The notes beneath the pieces are model-generated. The model was not told where the DNA came from and did not search any database. It saw only the letters and a list, made by a program, of their open reading frames with translations. Shown in pieces: positions 1 through 5,626 of a stretch of DNA of 5,626 nucleotides. The position numbers were made by a program, and so were the translations under genes. This DNA is from Nitrospirota bacterium. GTDB lineage: Bacteria; NPL-UPA2; JAGMAN01. The stretch covers positions 1-5,626 of the forward strand of contig JAUWHM010000122.1 of assembly GCA_030605915.1 (NCBI GenBank). The letters are read 5' to 3'. Positions within the stretch are counted from its first letter, which is position 1, and each line of letters opens with the position of its first letter.

Positions 1-560
1 GAGATATAACCAGACTTAAAGCAAGAGAATTGAATGAGGAAAGGAAAAGATTTGGAATGGTCTTTCAAGGGGCCGCCCTGTTTGATTCCTTAACCGTGGG
101 GGAGAATGTGGGCTTCTCACTGCGAGAGCATACTAATCTCAGTGAAGGAGAAATAAGAGAGATTGTCAGGGAAAAGTTAGAACTGGTGGGGCTGCGGGAT
201 GTCGAAGATTTAAGGCCGGCTGAACTGAGTGGAGGGATGAAGAAGAGAGTAGCCCTGGCCCGAGCCATGGCCATGGACCCGGAGATAGTTCTCTACGATG
301 AGCCAACTACGGGAGTAGACCCCATTATGGCTGATATCATTAATAGCCTTATTTTAAGTCTCCAGGAAAGATTAAAGGTTACTTCCCTAATTGTCACCCA
401 TGACATGCAGAGTGCCTATAAGATAGCTGATAGAATTGCCATGCTCTACAAAGGTAGAATCATAGAGATAGGTAGTGGAGAGGAAATAAAAAATACGGCC
501 AATCCGATAGTGCGACAGTTTATTACTGGAGCCTCTCAGGGGCCAATCACGGAGAATTAA
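1..560 (+). CDS. mlaF: Mla-type phospholipid transport ABC ATPase (MlaF-like), 5' end cut off by window
   Basis: ATP-hydrolysing subunit of an MCE/Mla lipid transporter, acting on the cytoplasmic face of the inner membrane with an MlaE-type permease and MlaD. The reading frame is open from the window edge (first whole codon at 3), and 185 residues are visible. Seen in order: a Q-loop stretch FGMVFQGAALFDSLTVGENV (51-110), typical of MlaF; the ABC signature LSGGMKKRVALARA (225-266); Walker B IVLYDEPTTGVDP (285-323); and the H-loop histidine in IVTHDM (codon 399-401). The Walker A motif and the first strands are missing, being upstream. MlaF proteins are about 250-270 residues, so roughly a quarter to a third is lost. 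A TTG at 30 is in frame but is not the start, because family sequence continues upstream of it (DITRLKARELNEE). The gene is followed after 3 bp by the MCE gene, the usual partner. The mlaF symbol is by family; substrate is inferred. Confidence 0.93.
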   Translation, partial: DITRLKARELNEERKRFGMVFQGAALFDSLTVGENVGFSLREHTNLSEGEIREIVREKLELVGLRDVEDLRPAELSGGMKKRVALARAMAMDPEIVLYDEPTTGVDPIMADIINSLILSLQERLKVTSLIVTHDMQSAYKIADRIAMLYKGRIIEIGSGEEIKNTANPIVRQFITGASQGPITEN

Positions 561-563
561 TCA

Positions 564-1355
564 ATGGCTAAAGTTAGCACAGAAGCGAAAGTAGGTCTCA
601 TGGTGGGAGTGGGCCTGGTTATGTTAGCAGGCTTGCTATTCTACTTTGGCAGGCTTGATCGATATCTGGCAGAAAGAAAGGGCTATGAGATTAAGGCCCT
701 TTTTAATTTTACCGCCGGGCTGGAAAAGGGTGCTCCAGTGAGATTAGCCGGGGTGGAGGTAGGGAGTGTGAAAGACATCAAGATGATCTACCATCCGAAG
801 ACAAAAGTAGAGGTTAGTCTCTGGTTGAGGCCGGATGTTGAGATAAGAGAAGGAGCCACCGCTTTCATTAGCACCCTGGGATTGATGGGGGAGAAGGGCA
901 TAGAGATAACTCCCGGGGAGAAAGAAGGTAGCCGCTTGGTAGCGGGGTCAGAGATAGCTTCTTCGGAACCTGTCCGTTATGAGAGTCTGGTCAAATTAGG
1001 AGAAGAGATCGTCAGGAAGCTGGGCGAGACGGTGGATTCAGTGGAGAGGATAATTGGGGATGAGGAGACTGAAGAGGCTTTACGGGAGAGTATCAGAAGC
1101 AGTCAAGTTATTACCAGGAATCTGGAAACTCTCACTGCTGATCTAAGTAAGGTGTTAGGTGAAAGCGGAGAGGATGTCATTGTAATTATTGAGAATTTCA
1201 GAGAGATATCAGAAAAACTGAAGAAATTTGCTCAGGAGTTGGAAGAACATCCCACCATCCTCCTCCGGGGTAAGAGAAAGAGCCGGGAAGAGAGAAAGAA
1301 AGAGCGTGAGGAACAGAAAAAGACCCCGGAAAAGAGAAGGTGGCGGAGCCGTTAA
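564..1355 (+). CDS. mlaD: MlaD-like MCE-domain lipid transport protein
   Basis: Membrane-anchored lipid-binding subunit of the Mla system; MCE proteins form rings in the periplasm that pass phospholipids between the ABC transporter and the outer membrane. The 263 residues show a short cytoplasmic N-terminus, one transmembrane helix (about 10-28, GLMVGVGLVMLAGLLFYFG), then an MCE domain at about 38-118 with the family hallmarks GLEKGAPVRLAGVEVGSV and TLGLMGEKGIEI. Residues 130-228 are mostly helical and rich in E, K, L and V, as expected for the helical tail of MCE proteins. HPTILLRG (229-236) matches the proline-plus-leucine motif often seen near the end of this family. Residues 237-263 form a very basic tail (15 K/R of 27). 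GGAG at 551-554 lies 9 bases before the ATG. The start is well supported because the transmembrane helix follows directly. The 3' end carries the radA ribosome binding site. Confidence 0.93.
   Translation: MAKVSTEAKVGLMVGVGLVMLAGLLFYFGRLDRYLAERKGYEIKALFNFTAGLEKGAPVRLAGVEVGSVKDIKMIYHPKTKVEVSLWLRPDVEIREGATAFISTLGLMGEKGIEITPGEKEGSRLVAGSEIASSEPVRYESLVKLGEEIVRKLGETVDSVERIIGDEETEEALRESIRSSQVITRNLETLTADLSKVLGESGEDVIVIIENFREISEKLKKFAQELEEHPTILLRGKRKSREERKKEREEQKKTPEKRRWRSR
1345..1348 (+). promoter_or_regulatory. Shine-Dalgarno GGAG that fixes the radA start
   Basis: GGAG lies inside the last codons of mlaD, 9 bases before ATG 1358. This spacing favours the ATG at 1358 over the in-frame GTG at 1340, which would start upstream of this site. 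It also implies that radA translation begins as ribosomes finish mlaD. Confidence 0.7.
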
Positions 1356-1357
1356 TA

Positions 1358-2722
1358 ATGGCTAAGGCGAAGACGAAGTTTGTCTGTCAGCAGTGTGGTT
1401 ACGAATCTCCCGGGTGGTTGGGACGGTGCCCTGACTGTAAGGGATGGAATACGCTGACTGAAGAGATAAAGATTGAGAAGAGGGGAAGGCTCCCCGTTGA
1501 GGGCCCCTTAACTGAGCCCCAGCCCATATCTGAGATATCCGCTGAGGAGGCGGAGCGTCTTCCCACCGGGCTCGGAGAGCTGGACCGGATATTGGGAGGG
1601 GGAATAGTTCCCGGCTCTGTGATTTTGATTGGAGGAGATCCAGGAATTGGAAAGTCAACGCTTCTGCTTCAAGTCAGCTATCAACTCAGCCTGAAAGAGC
1701 ATCCTGTCCTCTATGTTTCCGGGGAGGAATCGGCCGGGCAGACAAGACTTCGGGCCAGGCGGCTGGGGGCTTCCTCTTCTCAGCTCTTCCTGGTCTGCGA
1801 GATAAATTTAGAAGTCATAGAGAATCATATCAGTAAGCTCAGTCCGAAAGTGGTCGTGGTTGATTCCATCCAGACGGTCTACCGCTCTGATATTCCATCT
1901 GCCCCGGGAAGTATCAGCCAGGTGAGAGAGAGCGCCTCCTCCTTGATCCATTTAGCTAAGAGGGAGGGCATATCCATCTTTTTAGTTGGACATGTAACTA
2001 AGGAAGGAGCCATTGCTGGGCCCCGGGTCTTAGAGCATATGGTGGACACCGTCCTTTATTTCGAGGGGGAAGTGCAGACAAATTTGAGGATTCTGCGAGC
2101 AGTTAAGAATCGGTTCGGTTCCACCAATGAGATTGGCATCTTTGAGATGGGAGAGGAGGGTCTGAAAGAGGTTGCCAACCCATCTGAGCTATTCCTGGCT
2201 GAACGACCACTGAACGTATCCGGTTCCATGGTGGTTCCCTGCCTGGAAGGGAGTAGGCCGCTACTGGTCGAGCTGCAGGCCTTGGTCTCTCCTGGAAGCT
2301 TCAGCATGCCTCGTCGCTTAGTAAGCGGAGTGGACTACAATCGAGCCTGCCTTCTCTTTGCTATCCTGGAGAAGAGAGGGGGACTTCGCTTACAGAATCA
2401 GGATATCTTCGTCAGTTTAGCGGGGGGACTCAGCCTTAGAGAACCGGCCCTGGACTTAGGGATGGCCATCGCCGTTGCCTCTAGTTTCCGCGATATTTCC
2501 ACTCCCCCTAAGATGGTGTCCATAGGGGAGGTAGGTTTGGCAGGAGAAGTGAGGGCGGTGAGCCGGCCGAGCCTGCGGATAGGGGAGGCCGCCCGGCTCG
2601 GTTTCACTGAATGCCTGATCGGTCGAAGCAATCTAAGGGCGCTGAAGCAGAATAATAACATCAAGTGCATCGGAGTAGGGACAGTAGCGGAAGCCTTAGA
2701 CATAGCTCTGAGTTCGCCATGA
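1358..2722 (+). CDS. radA: DNA repair protein RadA (Sms), RecA-like ATPase
   Basis: RadA/Sms is a cytoplasmic RecA-related hexameric ATPase/helicase that drives branch migration and processing of recombination intermediates during repair and transformation. The 454 residues show, in order: a C4 zinc finger (Cys 10, 13, 24, 27; VCQQCGYESPGWLGRCPDC); Walker A GGDPGIGKST (92-101); Walker B VVVVDS (165-170); the RadA-specific KNRFG motif (250-254); and a Lon-protease-like C-terminal domain from about 275, containing SLREPALDLGMAIAVASS. The length is normal for the family (about 450-460) and nothing is missing. ATG 1358 is chosen over an in-frame GTG at 1340 because RadA proteins begin with a short basic stretch right before the zinc finger (MAKAKTKFVC) and GGAG lies 9 bases upstream of it. 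The gene begins 2 bp after the mlaD stop, so cotranscription with the lipid transport genes is likely. The stop is followed by a structured 128-bp gap. Confidence 0.97.
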   Translation: MAKAKTKFVCQQCGYESPGWLGRCPDCKGWNTLTEEIKIEKRGRLPVEGPLTEPQPISEISAEEAERLPTGLGELDRILGGGIVPGSVILIGGDPGIGKSTLLLQVSYQLSLKEHPVLYVSGEESAGQTRLRARRLGASSSQLFLVCEINLEVIENHISKLSPKVVVVDSIQTVYRSDIPSAPGSISQVRESASSLIHLAKREGISIFLVGHVTKEGAIAGPRVLEHMVDTVLYFEGEVQTNLRILRAVKNRFGSTNEIGIFEMGEEGLKEVANPSELFLAERPLNVSGSMVVPCLEGSRPLLVELQALVSPGSFSMPRRLVSGVDYNRACLLFAILEKRGGLRLQNQDIFVSLAGGLSLREPALDLGMAIAVASSFRDISTPPKMVSIGEVGLAGEVRAVSRPSLRIGEAARLGFTECLIGRSNLRALKQNNNIKCIGVGTVAEALDIALSSP

Positions 2723-2730
2723 AAGATTAC

Positions 2731-2790
2731 ATCCCGCTTCGTAGGACATGCAAAAATTCTTACTCACAATTTTTGCATACTGCGCGGGAT
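2731..2790. repeat. Long imperfect inverted repeat (hairpin 1) after radA
   Basis: The inner stem is a perfect 11-bp inverted repeat: ATGCAAAAATT (2748-2758) and AATTTTTGCAT (2768-2778), with a 9-base loop (2759-2767). A perfect 7-bp outer stem joins ATCCCGC (2731-2737) and GCGGGAT (2784-2790). Between them GTAG (2741-2744) can pair with CTGC (2780-2783), with one G-U pair, leaving small bulges. It starts 8 bp after the radA stop. No T-run follows on either strand, so it is not a standard intrinsic terminator. Possible roles are mRNA 3'-end protection, a dispersed palindromic element, or a protein binding site; the sequence does not decide between them. Confidence 0.8.
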
Positions 2791-2796
2791 CAATTC

Positions 2797-2829
2797 GCAC
2801 TTATGACTTAGCTGCGCTAAGCCATGTGC
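2797..2829. repeat. Second inverted repeat (hairpin 2) in the yacL leader
   Basis: CTTAGC (2807-2812) and GCTAAG (2816-2821) form a perfect 6-bp stem around a TGC loop. It extends, past one A-C mismatch, through ATG (2803-2805) with CAT (2823-2825) and, past a TT bulge, through GCAC (2797-2800) with GTGC (2826-2829): 13 base pairs in all. It lies 6 bp after hairpin 1 and ends just before the yacL Shine-Dalgarno sequence, so it would form in the 5' leader if transcription passes through. There is no T-run after it. Its function is unknown. Confidence 0.72.
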
Positions 2830-2835
2830 TCATTG

Positions 2836-2844
2836 AGGAGGTGA
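2836..2844 (+). promoter_or_regulatory. Perfect Shine-Dalgarno sequence of the yacL-like gene
   Basis: AGGAGGTGA is complementary to the usual 3' end of 16S rRNA over nine bases, with 6 bases to ATG 2851. It is the strongest ribosome binding site in the window and fixes the yacL start. I could not find a convincing promoter in the 128-bp gap that precedes it. Confidence 0.85.
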
Positions 2845-2850
2845 GAAAAG

Positions 2851-3882
2851 ATGATCTTAAACATTATTCGAGTTATCTTCATCATGTTGAGTGTAGCTCT
2901 ATCCTATAATCTGGCTCCAAAATTTTTTGACTTTCATCCTGAGTATTATGGCGCTCTCATCGGTTTAGGCGCTGCCTTTCTCATTATCGGATTGGAGGTA
3001 GCTTTAAAGAGAATTTCCTTGAGTGGATTGATGGCCGCCGCCTTTGGTTTAATTATCGGTCTTCTCTTAGCTAACCTAATCGCCTATTCATTTCATCTCC
3101 AGGATATAGAACTGCGGGGAGCCCTTTGTTTGGTGCTGGGCTATTTAGGCGGAGTAATAGTCTGGAAGAGGAGAGAAGATTTCTACTCGCTTTCCCCTCA
3201 CAGGCGTAGTCCCTCCAAACAGGATGAGGAATATAAGATACTGGACAGCAGTGTGATCATTGATGGTCGGATAGCGGACATCTGTGAGACCGGATTCTTA
3301 GAGGGGACTTTGATTATCCCCAGGTTTATCCTCCAGGAAGTCCAGAAAATTGCTGATTCAGCCGATTCCATCAAACGGAATCGGGGTCGCCGGGGCTTAG
3401 ATGTCCTGGGCAAAATAGAAAAGAATGCTAAGGTGAACGTGAGAATAGATGAGCAGGATTTCCCTGAGGTGAAGGAGGTTGATGAGAAGTTAGTGAGACT
3501 GGGCAAGGAGATGAATGCTAAGGTTCTAACCAACGATTTCAGTCTGAACAAGGTGGCTAATTTAGAGAAGGTAAGTGTTTTGAATATAAATGAACTGGCC
3601 AATGCTCTCAAGCCGGTCGTCCTTCCCGGAGAGATAATGAAGGTGAGGGTAGTTAAGGAGGGAAAGGAGCCCGGACAGGGGGTAGCTTATTTAGATGATG
3701 GGACGATGGTGGTCGTCGATAACGGCAAAGATTATGTGGGACGGAGCATTGATGCGGTAGTGACCAGTGTCCTTCAAACAGCGGCGGGGAGGATGATCTT
3801 TACCCGGCCCTCTGGAGAAGGAAATGAGCGGGTTAGGGAACCATACCGGATGGGCAGAAAGAGCGCTCATCAATTTTATTGA
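2851..3882 (+). CDS. yacL: YacL-like membrane protein with PIN and TRAM domains
   Basis: Member of the YacL family: an integral membrane protein with a cytoplasmic PIN nuclease-like domain and a TRAM domain that probably binds RNA. The precise substrate is not established. The 343 residues show four predicted transmembrane helices (about 5-22, 33-52, 57-80, 88-105), a short basic linker, and a PIN domain (about 127-250) starting YKILDSSVIIDGRI. The acidic residues expected at the metal site are present: D132 (with D138 nearby), E163 in ILQEVQ, D211 in VDEKL and D229 in TNDFSLNK. A TRAM domain follows (about 256-318; LPGEIMKVRVVKEG, then GQGVAYLDDGTMVVVDNG), and a polar tail of about 25 residues. 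Size and order match the family. In Bacillus subtilis the order is radA-disA-yacL, so the neighbour radA supports the call; disA is absent here. The next gene starts 8 bp after the stop. Confidence 0.92.
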   Translation: MILNIIRVIFIMLSVALSYNLAPKFFDFHPEYYGALIGLGAAFLIIGLEVALKRISLSGLMAAAFGLIIGLLLANLIAYSFHLQDIELRGALCLVLGYLGGVIVWKRREDFYSLSPHRRSPSKQDEEYKILDSSVIIDGRIADICETGFLEGTLIIPRFILQEVQKIADSADSIKRNRGRRGLDVLGKIEKNAKVNVRIDEQDFPEVKEVDEKLVRLGKEMNAKVLTNDFSLNKVANLEKVSVLNINELANALKPVVLPGEIMKVRVVKEGKEPGQGVAYLDDGTMVVVDNGKDYVGRSIDAVVTSVLQTAAGRMIFTRPSGEGNERVREPYRMGRKSAHQFY

Positions 3883-3890
3883 GGTAGAAA

Positions 3891-4280
3891 ATGGTAGTGT
3901 CTACTGATCAGGTAGCGGTTAGGACACAGGAATCAGGCGGGAAGAAGGTACAGGTGGTGGATCTCAGCGGAGTTCTTGATATTCACACTACCCGGCATTT
4001 TGAGAAGACCTTAAATTTTCTCATCGCTCAGGGGAATCATTGGATCATCATCAACTTTAAGAAATGCGATTATATCAGCTCGGCTGGTTTGGGAGCGCTG
4101 GTGGGAGCCGCCAGAGAAGTTCGCCGCCACGATGGGGACCTGCGCCTTCTTCACCTATCCAATAAGATACTTAAGATCGTGAAATTGCTTGGATTCGATA
4201 GGATCTTAAAGATCTATAACAGTGAAAAAGAAGCATTGCTTTCTTTTACACTAAAGTGCTCCCCTAAAGGGAGTGAATAG
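3891..4280 (+). CDS. STAS-domain protein, anti-sigma factor antagonist type
   Basis: Small cytoplasmic single-domain STAS protein of 129 residues, related to SpoIIAA/RsbV. In those systems the unphosphorylated antagonist binds a serine-kinase anti-sigma factor and phosphorylation of one serine switches it off. Seen: first strands VQVVDLSGVLDIHTTRHF (about 20-37), strand WIIINFKKCDYISSAGLGAL (51-70) with the S-S-A-G-L-G phosphoacceptor loop (S63/S64), and the later strand DLRLLHLS with the final helix region IVKLLGFDRILKIY. The start ATG has GAGGT (3881-3885) 5 bases upstream, overlapping the yacL stop. No kinase of the RsbW type, PP2C phosphatase or sigma factor gene is visible. It sits 11 bp before moxR, so it may act on the MoxR/DUF58 module rather than on a sigma factor. 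An MlaB-like role is another option, but the gene is separated from the mla genes. The exact partner is unknown. Confidence 0.88.
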   Translation: MVVSTDQVAVRTQESGGKKVQVVDLSGVLDIHTTRHFEKTLNFLIAQGNHWIIINFKKCDYISSAGLGALVGAAREVRRHDGDLRLLHLSNKILKIVKLLGFDRILKIYNSEKEALLSFTLKCSPKGSE

Positions 4281-4287
4281 GGAGCGC
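4256..4287 (+). promoter_or_regulatory. Shine-Dalgarno of moxR with two competing stems
   Basis: The moxR ribosome binding site GGGAG (4280-4284) lies 7 bases before ATG 4292. An upstream GTGCTCCC (4256-4263) can pair with GGGAGCGC (4280-4287) over eight positions, one of them U-G, which would cover the site. The same CTCCC can instead pair with a nearer GGGAG (4269-4273) over a 5-base loop, leaving the site free. The stems are read directly from sequence; a regulatory effect is inference. Ribosomes completing the STAS gene would open either stem, so simple translational coupling is the cautious reading. Confidence 0.45.
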
Positions 4288-4291
4288 AGAG

Positions 4292-5254
4292 ATGGAAATT
4301 AACGAAAAGGAATTAGCTGAAATCCGCCAGATGCGCCGGGCAATTTTAGATGAGGTGGGGAAGGTGGTTGTGGGGAAGAGAAATGTAGTGGAGTTGGTGC
4401 TTACCTCCCTCCTCACTCATGGGCATGTCCTCTTAGAAGGAGTGCCCGGGATAGCCAAGACCCTGATCATGAAGACCTTTGCGGCCACCCTGGGATGTGA
4501 GTTCAAACGGATTCAGCTCACACCGGACCTCCTTCCCAGTGATATATTGGGAGGGTTTGTCTTCAATGTGAAAGAAAGCGAGTTCTACCTTAGAAAGGGC
4601 CCTATCTTCGCCCATATCCTTTTAGCCGATGAAATCAATCGGGCTCCGGCCAAGACCCAGGCAGCTCTCCTGGAAGCCATGGAGGAATGTCAGGTGACCA
4701 TTGAGGGAGAAACGCATACTCTGGAGTCCCCTTTCATGGTCATGGCCACTCAGAATCCTTTGGAGCAGGAAGGAGTCTATAGATTGCCTGAAGCTCAGAT
4801 GGACCGCTTTTCAATGAAAGTCATCTTTGAGTATTCCACTAAGGAAGAAGAGATTTCCATGATGAAACGTTATTCCATACACCAGCCAGAAATTCATCAG
4901 ATTGCCTCCCCGGAGAAAATATTGAAACTTCAGGAACTGGTGGAGCGGGTTGAGGTGAACGATGGAATCTACGAGCACATTGTGGAAATAGTGGCCATGA
5001 CCCGCAAAAACAATAACCTGCTTCTGGGAGCTAGTCCTCGGGCTACCCTTCACCTCTTGAATGTCTCCCGGTCAGCGGCCCTTCTTTCCGGTCGGGGTCA
5101 CATTATTCCCGATGATGTCCGGTTCATGCTTCCCCATGTCCTTAATCACCGTTTAATCTTAAAGCCGGAAGCAGAGCTGGATGGTCTGACCACCTTTGAG
5201 GTGATAAATCAGATCTCGAAGGAAGTAAAGGTCCCCGGACATGCCCCTCATTAG
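4292..5254 (+). CDS. MoxR-family AAA+ ATPase
   Basis: Cytoplasmic AAA+ ATPase of the MoxR family (AAA_3), chaperone-like proteins that help mature or activate partner proteins, typically encoded with DUF58 and VWA-domain genes. The 320 residues are full length for the family. Seen: Walker A GVPGIAKT (50-57), Walker B LLADEINR (110-117) followed by KTQAALLEAMEE, sensor 1 in MATQNPLEQEG (151-161), the conserved LPEAQMDRF (165-173), and sensor 2 GASPRA (246-251) in the C-terminal helical lid. All key residues are intact. The call is supported by the next gene, a DUF58 protein whose start overlaps the moxR end by 14 bp. The upstream STAS gene ends 11 bp before the start. The exact substrate cannot be told from sequence. 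Confidence 0.95.
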   Translation: MEINEKELAEIRQMRRAILDEVGKVVVGKRNVVELVLTSLLTHGHVLLEGVPGIAKTLIMKTFAATLGCEFKRIQLTPDLLPSDILGGFVFNVKESEFYLRKGPIFAHILLADEINRAPAKTQAALLEAMEECQVTIEGETHTLESPFMVMATQNPLEQEGVYRLPEAQMDRFSMKVIFEYSTKEEEISMMKRYSIHQPEIHQIASPEKILKLQELVERVEVNDGIYEHIVEIVAMTRKNNNLLLGASPRATLHLLNVSRSAALLSGRGHIIPDDVRFMLPHVLNHRLILKPEAELDGLTTFEVINQISKEVKVPGHAPH

Positions 5255-5626
5255 TGGAGAACTTCTGATTTTGCTCTCCTTGTTCCTCCTGCTGGTAGCC
5301 TTTCTTCTACCCGTTCCTGCGCTTTTAATTACTTCCATGGCTCTTTTCAGTTATTTTCTCACTCAACTGATAATTTATGGCCTCAAGGTGAGAAGCCTTA
5401 TGCGATCTGGAATAAAGATGGAGCGCCGTATCAGCGGAGTCTCCGGGACGAATGTCGTCTTTACAGATAAACGGGTTAGGATTTCGGTCTCGGTAGAGAA
5501 CTTCACATCCTATGATTATGGCTATTTAGAGCTGGAAGACTGCCTTCCCCAGAACTGGGAGGTGGTGGGGGAGAACCGGGCTGTCTTTACCCTTCCAGCA
5601 AAAGGAGGGGTCACTTTCAACTATTT
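5241..5626 (+). CDS. DUF58-type membrane protein, N-terminal part, cut by window end
   Basis: The frame opening at ATG 5241 stays open to the window edge (128 whole codons). It encodes two hydrophobic helices (about 7-23 and 25-46), then a basic stretch (VRSLMRSGIKMERRI) and a beta-rich region with KRVRISVSVENFTSYDYGYLELED and CLPQNWEV. Two N-terminal helices followed by a section with V-x-V-x-V-x-N and a D-x-LP element are the usual beginning of DUF58 proteins encoded right after moxR. The DUF58 core itself would lie beyond the window. The start overlaps the moxR end by 14 bp in another frame, with a modest AAAGG (5227-5231) 9 bases upstream; translational coupling is likely. Later in-frame starts would destroy the first helix. 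Family assignment rests partly on position, since only the variable N-terminal part is visible. Confidence 0.83.
   Translation, partial: MPLISGELLILLSLFLLLVAFLLPVPALLITSMALFSYFLTQLIIYGLKVRSLMRSGIKMERRISGVSGTNVVFTDKRVRISVSVENFTSYDYGYLELEDCLPQNWEVVGENRAVFTLPAKGGVTFNY

Noticed and set aside
30..32. TTG at 30 as the start of the ABC ATPase
   Set aside because: The frame is open upstream of it with recognisable MlaF sequence, and Walker A must lie before it; the gene simply enters from the left edge.
1340..1357. GTG at 1340 as the radA start, giving six more residues overlapping mlaD
   Set aside because: The ATG at 1358 has GGAG 9 bases upstream and gives the short basic N-terminus before the zinc finger that RadA proteins normally have.
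1362..2703. Minus-strand open frames opposite radA
   Set aside because: They are compositional shadows of a fully conserved gene, with low-complexity S/R/P-rich translations and no recognisable domain.
2726..2795. Insertion element with target-site duplication around hairpin 1
   Set aside because: The bases flanking the ATCCCGC/GCGGGAT ends do not form a direct repeat, so transposition is not shown by this copy.
2770..2810. Sigma-70-like promoter for yacL (TTGCAT at 2773 with TTATGA at 2801)
   Set aside because: The spacing is 22 bases and the -10 match is poor; the bases are better explained as arms of the hairpins.
2731..2829. Intrinsic transcription terminator after radA
   Set aside because: The stems are strong, but no run of T follows on the + strand, nor on the - strand, so a rho-independent terminator is not supported.
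2723..2850. Small hidden gene or disA remnant in the radA-yacL gap
   Set aside because: The gap is 128 bp, dominated by inverted repeats, and shows no reading frame with a ribosome binding site or any DAC-domain motif.
3198..3873. Minus-strand open frames opposite yacL, including one of 137 codons
   Set aside because: They lie opposite intact PIN and TRAM coding sequence; the translations are serine- and leucine-rich with no family resemblance.

Overview
The window carries six protein genes, all on the + strand, with the first and last cut by the window edges. It looks like chromosomal housekeeping and envelope DNA from a diderm bacterium: an Mla-type lipid transport ATPase and MCE protein imply an outer membrane, while a radA-yacL pair is an arrangement best known from Firmicutes. 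AGA/AGG arginine codons are frequent and base composition is moderate. This mix would fit an uncultivated candidate phylum or another deep-branching diderm lineage, but the sequence alone does not fix the taxon. I see no RNA gene, CRISPR array, insertion sequence or phage gene.

Layout. Bases 1-1355 hold the 3' part of an MlaF-like ABC ATPase gene and a complete MlaD-like MCE gene, 3 bp apart. The DNA-repair ATPase gene radA (1358-2722) starts 2 bp after the mlaD stop, so it probably shares their transcript. A 128-bp gap (2723-2850) is the only real intergenic region. It contains two adjacent, strongly base-paired inverted repeats followed by a perfect Shine-Dalgarno sequence. Next come a YacL-like membrane PIN/TRAM protein (2851-3882), a small STAS-domain protein (3891-4280), a MoxR-family AAA+ ATPase (4292-5254) and the start of a DUF58-type membrane protein (5241 to the window end).

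How the genes work together. The first pair are parts of a lipid shuttle between inner and outer membranes; its permease (MlaE-like) is presumably just upstream. RadA processes recombination intermediates. In Bacillus it sits in the order radA-disA-yacL; here disA is absent and the structured gap lies in its place. MoxR and DUF58 proteins form a recurrent chaperone-like pair (with VWA proteins usually following). A STAS protein directly in front, with a conserved candidate phosphoacceptor serine, suggests a phospho-switch input to that module, which is an inference. No clearly undescribed system is visible. The best leads are the paired hairpins at 2731-2829, the STAS-moxR-DUF58 linkage, and a possible pairing switch over the moxR ribosome binding site.
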